Assembly: GCA_937967645.1 (NCBI GenBank)
Contig: CALBTT010000216.1
Coordinates: 1-27,276, forward strand
Source: an uncultured Zoogloea sp.
Lineage (GTDB): Bacteria > Pseudomonadota > Gammaproteobacteria > Burkholderiales > Rhodocyclaceae
Reading direction: 5' to 3'
Length of the DNA: 27,276 nt
Program-made: the position numbers and the translations under genes
Part shown: positions 21,876-27,276 of the stretch, in pieces
Layout: each line of letters opens with the position of its first letter
How positions within the stretch are numbered: the stretch's first letter is position 1
Notes under the pieces: model-generated
Told to the model about the DNA's origin: nothing
The model's input: only the letters and a program-made list of their open reading frames with translations
Database searches by the model: none

Positions 21876-23173
21876 GTCCGGTCCTGTTCTGGTTCCGCCA
21901 TGACCTGCGGCTGCACGATCAGCCGGCATTGCTGCAGGCCTGCTCCGGCGAGGCGCAGTACCTGGTGCCGGTGTTCTGCCTCCCTGACCTGGAGGCGGCA
22001 AGCCCCTGGGGTTTCACCCGCGTCGGGCCCCATCGTCGCGCCTGGCTGGTGGAGACCCTGCAGGATCTGGCCGATCAGCTGGCGCAGCGGGGCTGCCCCT
22101 TGCTGGTGTGCCCGGGGCCGGCCGCCGTCACCCTGCCCAGGCTGGCTGCCGCGTTGGGGGCCCGTCGGGTGGTGTGCGAGGAAATCGCCGCCCCGGAGGA
22201 GCAGGACGAGGTCGAGGCCCTGCGCGCAGCGGGCTTGTCGGTGCACACCGTTTGGCACGGCAGCCTGCTCGACCCGGCCTGGTTGCCCTGGGCAGTCTCT
22301 GACCTGCCGGCGACCTTCACGGCCTTCCGGCAGGCCGTGGAGCGGGCGCAGCTGTCGCCTCCCGAGCCCCTGCCGGCCCCCTCGACGCTGCCGCCCTGGC
22401 CACCCGGCCTGAGCGTCCCACCGGCGCTGTGCCTGGATCTTGCAGGGTTTGGCTCGGTACCCCGGCCGGTGGACCCGCGGTCATCGATCCCGGCGGGGGA
22501 AGGCGGTTTCCGCGGCGGCGAGACCGAAGGGCTGGCGCATCTCGCCCGTTACCTGGTGCGCCGGCTGCCCGACAGCTACAAGCAGACGCGCAACGGCCTG
22601 AGCGGTCCCGACTATTCCAGCAAGTGGTCTCCCTGGCTGAGCACCGGGGCGCTGTCGGCGAGGCGAATCCTGGCTGAGCTGCGGCGTTACGAAGCGGAGC
22701 ACGGGGCGACGGAGGGCAGCTACTGGCTGTGGTTCGAGCTGCTGTGGCGCGACTATTTCCGTTTCCTGCACCTGCAGCACGGCCGCCGGCTCTACCGGGC
22801 GCGAGGGCTGGCGAGTCACCCCAATCCCCCGCAGGATGCGGAGGGCTTCGAGCGCTGGCGTCAGGCGGCCACCGGCGAGCCGCTGGTCGACGCCGCGATG
22901 CGGGAGCTGCGCGACACGGGCTACCTGAGTAACCGGCTGCGCCAGGTGGTGGCCAGCTACCTGCTGCATGAACTGCGCGGTGACTGGCGTGCCGGCGCGG
23001 CCTGGTTCGAGGCCTGCCTGGTGGATTACGACGTCTACAGCAACCAGGGCAACTGGCTGTACATCGCGGGGCGGGGGACGGATCCCCGGGGCGGGCGCCG
23101 CTTCAACGTGGTCCGGCAGGCGGCCGAGCACGACCCGGACGGCGCCTACCAGCGCCTGTGGAGCGCGGCGTGA
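21872..23173 (+). CDS. DASH-type cryptochrome
   Basis: A 433-residue cryptochrome DASH. These FAD/MTHF proteins repair dimers in single-stranded or looped DNA and may also signal. The antenna domain starts VLFWFRHDLRLHDQPAL, and FTAFRQAVE is a typical DASH linker. In the FAD domain, SYKQTRNGLSGPDYSSKWSP, WFELLWRDYFRF, GYLSNRLRQVVASYL and YSNQGNWLYIAGRGTDPRGG (from about 387) followed by RRFNVVRQA are diagnostic of DASH. Its ATG overlaps the DUF2256 stop, and its stop overlaps the GTG of the next gene. The long open frame upstream lies within the photolyase gene and is a shadow. Length is at the short end for bacterial DASH proteins. Confidence 0.93.
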   Translation: MSPVLFWFRHDLRLHDQPALLQACSGEAQYLVPVFCLPDLEAASPWGFTRVGPHRRAWLVETLQDLADQLAQRGCPLLVCPGPAAVTLPRLAAALGARRVVCEEIAAPEEQDEVEALRAAGLSVHTVWHGSLLDPAWLPWAVSDLPATFTAFRQAVERAQLSPPEPLPAPSTLPPWPPGLSVPPALCLDLAGFGSVPRPVDPRSSIPAGEGGFRGGETEGLAHLARYLVRRLPDSYKQTRNGLSGPDYSSKWSPWLSTGALSARRILAELRRYEAEHGATEGSYWLWFELLWRDYFRFLHLQHGRRLYRARGLASHPNPPQDAEGFERWRQAATGEPLVDAAMRELRDTGYLSNRLRQVVASYLLHELRGDWRAGAAWFEACLVDYDVYSNQGNWLYIAGRGTDPRGGRRFNVVRQAAEHDPDGAYQRLWSAA

Positions 23174-24708
23174 CGGGCGCCCACACCTTGCGCCTGATCC
23201 TGGGCGATCAGCTGAATCCCGGGCACACCTGGTTCCGGACGGTGGATCCGCAGGTGGTCCATGTACTCATGGAGGTGCGCCAGGAGACCGACTACGTCCT
23301 CCACCATGCCCAGAAGATCATCGCCATCTTTGCCGCCATGCGCGACTTTGCCCGCCAGCTGCGCGACGCGGGGCACCGGGTGCGCTATGTGGCGCTGGAT
23401 GATCCGAGCAACCGCCAGTCCATCACGGAGAACCTCGCCGCGCTCGCGCAGCACTATGCTGCCCGGCGCGTGGAGTGGCAGTCGCCGGATGAGTGGCGGC
23501 TGGATCAGCAGTTGCGCAGCTGGGCGGCCGGGCAGCCGTTCGCCGCGGAGGAGGTGGACAGCGAGCACTTCCTGACCGCCCGGCACGAGATGGCCGAGCT
23601 GTTCATGGGCCGCAAGCAATGGCTGATGGAGCATTTCTACCGCAGCATGCGCCGCCGCTTCGGCCTGCTGATGGATGCCCAAGGCAAGCCCGAAGGCGGG
23701 CAGTGGAACTTCGATCACGATAACCGCAAGCCCTGGCCGGGCACGCCGGCGGAGCCGGTGGATGCGCGCCCCGTGCATGACCACCGCGAACTGTGGGCGA
23801 TGCTTGGCCGCTGCGGGGTGGGCAGCTTCGGCGAGGCCCAGGCCGGGGCGATGCGCTGGCCGGTGAACCGCGCCGAGGCGCTGGCCTGCCTGGAGCACTT
23901 CATCCAGGCGGTTTTGCCGCACTTCGGCGACTTTGAAGACGCCATGAGCAGCACCAGCCCGCGGCTGTTCCACTCGCTGCTGTCGTTTGCCCTCAACGTG
24001 AAGATGCTCCACCCCCTCGAAGTGGTGCGGCGGGCCGAAGCCGCCTACCGGCAGGGGCAGGCACCCCTGGCGGCGGTGGAAGGCTTCGTGCGCCAGATCG
24101 TGGGCTGGCGCGAGTACGTGCGAGGCATCTACTGGGCGCACATGCCCGGCTACGATGAGCGCAATGCGCTGGGCCACCACCTGCCCCTGCCAGGCTGGTT
24201 CTGGGACGGCAAGACGCAGATGCGCTGTCTGCAGCACGCGATCGGCCAGTCACTGCGTAGCGCCCATGCCCACCACATCCAGCGTCTGATGGTGATCGGC
24301 AACTTCGCGTTGCTCGCCGGGCTGGACCCGCAGGCCCTGCACCGCTGGTACCTCGGCGTCTACATCGACGCCTTCGAATGGGTGGAGCTGCCCAACACCC
24401 TGGGCATGAGCCAGTGGGCCGACGGCGGGATCATCGCCACCAAGCCCTATGTCAGCAGCGCCGCCTATATCCGCCGCATGAGTGACTACTGCCAGGGCTG
24501 TCGCTACGACCACAAGCAGCGGCTGGGGGAGGGCGCCTGCCCCTTCAACGCCCTGTACTGGGACTTCTTCGCCCGCCATGAGCAGCAGCTGGGTGGCAAC
24601 CACCGCCTGGGCATGGTGTACCGGCAACTGAACAAGATGCCGCCGCCCGAGCGGGAGGCGCTGCAGGCCCAGGCGGAGTCTGTCCGGGGGCGTCTGGAGA
24701 CGCTGTGA
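23170..24708 (+). CDS. Iron-sulfur bacterial cryptochrome/(6-4) photolyase (FeS-BCP, PhrB/CryB type)
   Basis: A 512-residue member of the prokaryotic (6-4) photolyase group, which carries FAD, a lumazine antenna and a [4Fe-4S] cluster. The start LRLILGDQLNPGHTWF is diagnostic. The four cluster cysteines are C353, C441, C444 and C457; their spacing of 88, 3 and 13 equals that of Agrobacterium PhrB (C350, C438, C441, C454). WREYVRGIYWAHMPGY, HHIQRLMVIGNFALL and NTLGMSQWADGG are also conserved. The GTG at 23170 overlaps the DASH stop and fits the family N-terminus better than a GTG at 23158. The expected activity is light-driven repair of (6-4) photoproducts, or light sensing as proposed for Rhodobacter CryB. 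It is the last gene of the operon. Confidence 0.95.
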   Translation: MTGAHTLRLILGDQLNPGHTWFRTVDPQVVHVLMEVRQETDYVLHHAQKIIAIFAAMRDFARQLRDAGHRVRYVALDDPSNRQSITENLAALAQHYAARRVEWQSPDEWRLDQQLRSWAAGQPFAAEEVDSEHFLTARHEMAELFMGRKQWLMEHFYRSMRRRFGLLMDAQGKPEGGQWNFDHDNRKPWPGTPAEPVDARPVHDHRELWAMLGRCGVGSFGEAQAGAMRWPVNRAEALACLEHFIQAVLPHFGDFEDAMSSTSPRLFHSLLSFALNVKMLHPLEVVRRAEAAYRQGQAPLAAVEGFVRQIVGWREYVRGIYWAHMPGYDERNALGHHLPLPGWFWDGKTQMRCLQHAIGQSLRSAHAHHIQRLMVIGNFALLAGLDPQALHRWYLGVYIDAFEWVELPNTLGMSQWADGGIIATKPYVSSAAYIRRMSDYCQGCRYDHKQRLGEGACPFNALYWDFFARHEQQLGGNHRLGMVYRQLNKMPPPEREALQAQAESVRGRLETL

Positions 24709-24741
24709 GCGGCGCGCGGCGGATGTTTGGCGGCGATAAGG

Positions 24742-24864
24742 ATGTTCGAGAAGCGCCCGGCTGGTAGACTTGAGACGACCCTCAACGACTTTCATAAACG
24801 CAGGCACAGCACCATCGGCATATCAAACCATGAGGTGCTGCCGAAGATGTCGCCCTGCATCTAG
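24742..24864 (+). pseudogene. Probable IS3-type transposase tail remnant
   Basis: A 40-codon open frame contains LNDFHKRRHSTIGISNHEV. This resembles the end of IS3-family transposases, where a phrase like FYN-x-RR-x-HS-x-LGY-x-SP-x-FE closes the integrase core. Nothing of the rest of a transposase is visible upstream, and the frame runs out inside the following HTH remnant. No clear terminal inverted repeat was found. The similarity is short, so this is a tentative call. It would explain the truncated gene next to it. Confidence 0.35.
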
Positions 24865-25049
24865 GTGTTGCCAAGGGTACCGTTTATCGCTTGCGGGAAC
24901 GCAGAGGGCTTCCGGTGCATCGTATCGGACCGCTGTGGAGGTTTCAGCTGTCCGAAGTGGATGAGTGGGTGCAAGCGGGTGGTGCCGATGAAGAGTCGAG
25001 CGGTGGGAGCGAACAGAAAATGAATCCAGCAGGAGAAGGTGACGCGTGA
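24834..25049 (+). pseudogene. Excisionase-like HTH protein lacking its start
   Basis: Seventy-one codons encode a MerR/excisionase-type (HTH_17) domain: AEDVALHLGVAKGTVYRLRE forms the helix-turn-helix, then LPVHRIGPLWRFQLSEVDEW is the wing, and an acidic Ser/Gly tail follows. An in-frame TGA at 24831-24833 lies just before it and no ATG, GTG or plausible TTG precedes the helix-turn-helix. An ATG at 24830 lies in another frame, so a one-base indel or loss of the 5' end has broken the gene. Intact relatives are small proteins found ahead of restriction-modification genes. The TGA overlaps the GTG of the next gene, showing that the two were once, or still are, translated together. Confidence 0.65.
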
Positions 25050-26683
25050 GCTTGGAAGGACAACTGCTTGACCAGAAGTCCTTGCGGGCCGTGATCGGGA
25101 AGACGGCGGACTGGAACGAAATCGCCAAGGATTGCATTGCCTTTGCCAATGCAACGGGTGGCCGCCTACTGCTGGGGATTGAGGATGGCCAGAGCGAGCC
25201 TCCCGCCGATCAGCGCATCCCTCCAGACTTGCCTGACACACTGCGTCGCAAGCTGGCGGAGCGCACCGTCAATGTGACGGTGTTGCCGGATGTCACCCTC
25301 GCGCCTAATGGCGGCCAGTACATCGAATTGCGCATTCCGCGAGCCATGGCCGTTGCATCTACTACGGACGGCCGCTACTTCTTGCGCGTAGCCGATCAAA
25401 GCAAGCCCGTGACGGGCGATGACGTGATGCGCCTCGCCAGTGAGCGTTCCGCACTGCCGTGGGAAACGCAAACCACCTTGCATGTTCTACGTACCGAAAT
25501 TGATGTCGCCAAACGCGACAAGCTGCTTGCAGCCTTGCGCGCATCGGATCGCGTCAAGCCTTCCGTCAAGGAGAAGTCTGACGATGAGCTGCTCGATCAC
25601 TATCAGCTCGCACAAGGACCGAACCTCACCAACCTGGGCGTGCTCAGTCTCGGGCGTCAGCATCATCGCGCTCAACTGACCACTGCTCCGGTCATCCAGT
25701 TCATCAAATACGACGAGCACGGGCAGAAGGTCAACAAGCTGGTTTGGGATGACCACACGCAAAGCCCGATGGAGTTGATCGAAGCGGTCTGGCAGGAGGT
25801 GCCTGACTTCCGCGAGCGCTACGAGCTGCCCGATGGCCTGTTCCGCCAGAACGTTCCCGCTTTCGACGAAATCGTGGTGCGCGAATTGTTGGTCAACGCC
25901 TTGGTACATCGTCCCTACACCCAGCGCGGTGACATCTTCTTGAACCTGCATCCGGACCGGCTGGAAGTGGTCAACCCTGGACCGCTACCGCTGGGCGTCT
26001 CGCCGCAGAACATCCTCCACACTACGGTACGCCGTAACGAACACCTGGCACGTCTGTTCCATGACTTGAAACTGATGGAGCGGGAAGGCAGTGGCTTCGA
26101 CAAGATCTTCGAGGTTCTGCTCTCACAAGGTCGCCCGGCTCCCGAATTGATCGAGACCCACGACCGTGTGCAGGTGACGGTGCGCCGCCGCATCCTCAAG
26201 CCCGAGGTCATCGACTTCATTGCGAAGGCAGACCAGACCTACCAGCTCACGCAGCGCGAGCGGATCGCATTGGGCCTGTTGGCGCAGCACGATGCCCTGA
26301 CGGCGCGCGAGCTGGCAACGTCGCTTGAACTGCCATCGGTTGAAGCATTGCAACCCTGGCTCAAGCGCCTGCTGGACTGGCATTTGGTGCGAAGCGCTGG
26401 CCGCACCCAGGCGACGCGCTACTTCGTTGCCCCCAGCCTGCTGCGCAGCCTCAAGTTCAACGGCGAGACCACCCTCAAACGCATTGAGCCACACCGCCTG
26501 GCCGCACTGGTTTTGGAAGACCTGCAGCGCTACCCCAGGTCAGCCATCAGCGACATCCACCAGCGCGTCGGCGGTGAAATCCATCCCAAGCAAGTCAAGC
26601 GCGCGCTGGAAGAGCTGATCGAGCGCGGGGAAGTCCGCTTTGAGGGTGACAACCGCTGGCGGCGGTACTGGGCGGTGACATGA
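25046..26683 (+). CDS. AlbA_2 / HATPase ATP-binding protein (Schlafen/RecG-like, RM-associated)
   Basis: A 545-residue protein with an N-terminal AlbA_2 domain (DWNEIAKDCIAFANATGGRL then LLGIEDG, about 20-50). A GHKL-type ATPase segment (HATPase_c_4) lies near 270-350: VVRELLVNALVHRPYTQRGD, LEVVNPGPLPLGVS, then RRNEHLARLFHDL and EGSGFDKIFE. The C-terminus has winged-helix-like repeats ending in EGDNRWRRYW. Such proteins are often called ATP-dependent DNA helicase-like or transcriptional regulators, and frequently sit inside type I restriction-modification loci. The GTG start at 25046 follows AGGAG and overlaps the HTH stop. The gene is intact, but its neighbours on both sides are broken. Base composition is visibly less GC-rich than the trp/his region, which suggests transfer. 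Its biochemical role is unproven. Confidence 0.85.
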   Translation: MSLEGQLLDQKSLRAVIGKTADWNEIAKDCIAFANATGGRLLLGIEDGQSEPPADQRIPPDLPDTLRRKLAERTVNVTVLPDVTLAPNGGQYIELRIPRAMAVASTTDGRYFLRVADQSKPVTGDDVMRLASERSALPWETQTTLHVLRTEIDVAKRDKLLAALRASDRVKPSVKEKSDDELLDHYQLAQGPNLTNLGVLSLGRQHHRAQLTTAPVIQFIKYDEHGQKVNKLVWDDHTQSPMELIEAVWQEVPDFRERYELPDGLFRQNVPAFDEIVVRELLVNALVHRPYTQRGDIFLNLHPDRLEVVNPGPLPLGVSPQNILHTTVRRNEHLARLFHDLKLMEREGSGFDKIFEVLLSQGRPAPELIETHDRVQVTVRRRILKPEVIDFIAKADQTYQLTQRERIALGLLAQHDALTARELATSLELPSVEALQPWLKRLLDWHLVRSAGRTQATRYFVAPSLLRSLKFNGETTLKRIEPHRLAALVLEDLQRYPRSAISDIHQRVGGEIHPKQVKRALEELIERGEVRFEGDNRWRRYWAVT

Positions 26684-26706
26684 GCAGCCTATCGGACAAC
26701 CTGCGT

Positions 26707-26810
26707 TCTATCGGCGATAGATGGGTGATAGACGCTGGGTGATACGCCGGCAGCAGTCGCCTGAATCAAGGACTTCTATCGACTACTGGCGATAGAAAGT
26801 GGGCGATAGA
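26707..26810. repeat. Cluster of GATAGA/TCTATC repeats
   Basis: In the 154-nt gap before the hsdR remnant, TCTATC occurs at 26707-26712 and 26775-26780, and GATAGA at 26716-26721, 26727-26732, 26791-26796 and 26805-26810, with a near copy GATACG at 26741. The first pair makes a hairpin with a GGC loop. Each TCTATC is followed by two GATAGA copies, so the whole reads as two degenerate copies of one module. It could be an operator array or recombination-related repeats. Confidence 0.6.
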
Positions 26811-26837
26811 CCCGCACCTTTGGCAGGGAGAGTACGT

Positions 26838-26981
26838 ATGACTCCGGAAACGAAAGCACGCCAGCACATCGATCAGAAGTTGGAGCAAGCGGGCTGGCTC
26901 AATACAGACGCGCGGGATTTTCGACAACTCCCAGAAACAGTAAAGCCGCGTAAATACGCGGCTTTACTGGGATTCTTCTAA
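26838..26981 (+). pseudogene. hsdR: Type I restriction subunit HsdR, N-terminal remnant
   Basis: The first residues, MTPETKARQHIDQKLEQAGW, match the start of EcoEI-type HsdR proteins (MTPE-x-KARQ-x-ID-x-LE-x-AGW). After about 30 residues the likeness ends and the frame runs through an inverted repeat to a TAA at 26979, giving 47 codons where a whole HsdR has roughly 800 to 1000. GGGAG lies ~10 nt upstream of the ATG, so the remnant may still be translated. It is therefore a truncated gene, the right edge of a lost restriction-modification locus. hsdM and hsdS are not in the window. A small independent protein is possible but unlikely. Confidence 0.6.
26938..26969. terminator. Perfect 15-bp inverted repeat downstream of ychF and the hsdR remnant
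   Basis: CAGTAAAGCCGCGTA (26938-26952) and its exact complement (26955-26969) flank 2 nt. It is a very stable hairpin lying 3' of ychF on the - strand and inside the end of the hsdR remnant. T-rich sequence follows the stem on both strands but without a pure U-tract. It probably ended ychF transcription before the island arrived. Confidence 0.55.
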
Positions 26982-26988
26982 TTCCTGA

Positions 26989-27014
26989 GTCTTTCCTGGT
27001 GTTTCAGGAAAGAC
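26989..27014. terminator. Second hairpin between the island and ychF
   Basis: GTCTTTCCTG (26989-26998) pairs perfectly with CAGGAAAGAC (27005-27014) around a 6-nt loop, 10 nt beyond the ychF stop. It has no U-tract, so it may act as a 3' stabilising structure together with the hairpin at 26938-26969. Confidence 0.4.
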
Positions 27015-27024
27015 CGTCCGCCCG

Positions 27025-27276
27025 TCAGACGTTGAACAGGAAGTTCAGCACGTCACCGTCCTTCACCACGTATTCCTTGCCTTCGGAGCGCATCTTGCCG
27101 GCTTCCTTGGCGCCGGCTTCGCCCTTGTACTTGATGAAGTCTTCAAAGGCGATGGTCTGGGCGCGGATGAAGCCGCGTTCGAAGTCGGTGTGGATCACGC
27201 CGGCCGCTTGCGGGGCGGTGTCGCCTTTGTGGATGGTCCAGGCGCGGACTTCCTTGACGCCGGCGGTGAAGTAGGT
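27025..27276 (-). CDS. ychF: Redox-regulated ATPase/GTPase YchF, C-terminal part
   Basis: Reading the - strand gives the last 83 residues and a stop at 27025-27027; the 5' end lies beyond the window. The sequence TYFTAGVKEVRAWTIHKGDT, then AGVIHTDFERGFIRAQTI, FEDFIKYKGEAGAKEAGKMR and GKEYVVKDGDVLNFLFNV is the TGS domain that ends every YchF/OLA1 protein. YchF binds ATP or GTP, associates with ribosomes, and affects stress responses. The G domain is not visible here. It faces the restriction-island remnant, separated by two hairpins. In many betaproteobacteria ychF follows pth, but that side is outside the window. Confidence 0.96.
   Translation of the reverse strand, partial: TYFTAGVKEVRAWTIHKGDTAPQAAGVIHTDFERGFIRAQTIAFEDFIKYKGEAGAKEAGKMRSEGKEYVVKDGDVLNFLFNV

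Noticed and set aside
24770..24964. A 64-codon frame over the HTH remnant
   Set aside because: Its translation is Arg/Cys/Ser-rich and without domains, whereas the neighbouring frame clearly encodes a helix-turn-helix; it is a shadow.
26707..26810. CRISPR-like array
   Set aside because: The repeats are only 6-9 nt, in both orientations and at uneven spacing; no cas gene is near.
1..27276. tRNA or rRNA genes
   Set aside because: No cloverleaf-like or rRNA-like sequence was recognised in any intergenic region on either strand.

Overview
The window is a GC-rich stretch of bacterial chromosome. The proteins and gene order (trpE-trpG-trpD-trpC, and hisB-hisH-hisA-hisF-hisI-hisE-hinT-tatA-tatB-tatC) point to a betaproteobacterium, most likely a member of the Rhodocyclales such as Azospira/Dechlorosoma-type organisms. 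That placement is inferred from gene order and protein style, not from a search. Almost every gene is on the + strand, with ATGA/GTGA overlaps inside operons.

Layout. 1-648 is the tail of an MFS transporter, followed by phosphoglycolate phosphatase (gph). 1589-5604 is the early tryptophan pathway (trpE, trpG, trpD, trpC). tamB follows 3 nt after trpC, then a DUF2189-type membrane protein, msrA and an FKBP-type prolyl isomerase. A bidirectional terminator and a pair of inverted REP-like palindromes separate the isomerase from hisC, which faces it on the - strand. Divergent from hisC runs the histidine operon hisBHAFIE, continuing into hinT and the Tat translocase genes tatA, tatB, tatC, with a strong terminator hairpin between tatA and tatB. 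Two proteins of unknown function (18382-19050 and 19187-19393) follow.

The most interesting block is 19527-24708, a compact light/photorepair operon: an outer-membrane lipocalin (blc), a photolyase/cryptochrome-family protein, a 53-residue DUF2256 zinc-ribbon protein, a DASH cryptochrome, and an iron-sulfur bacterial cryptochrome/(6-4) photolyase (FeS-BCP, PhrB/CryB type). The last four genes are 3 nt apart or overlap. Three different branches of the photolyase/cryptochrome superfamily therefore sit side by side under what looks like one control region. That region, just ahead of blc, carries four GGACAA/TTGTCC half-sites in nested inverted repeats and is a candidate operator for an unidentified regulator, possibly MerR/LitR-like.

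The right end (about 24742-26981) is a decayed mobile or defence island: a likely IS3-type transposase tail, a beheaded excisionase-like HTH gene, an intact AlbA_2/HATPase (Schlafen/RecG-like) ATP-binding protein, a spacer of repeated GATAGA sites, and the first few dozen codons of a type I restriction subunit (hsdR) that stops abruptly. By eye this segment is less GC-rich than its surroundings. The window closes with the C-terminus of the GTPase ychF on the - strand.
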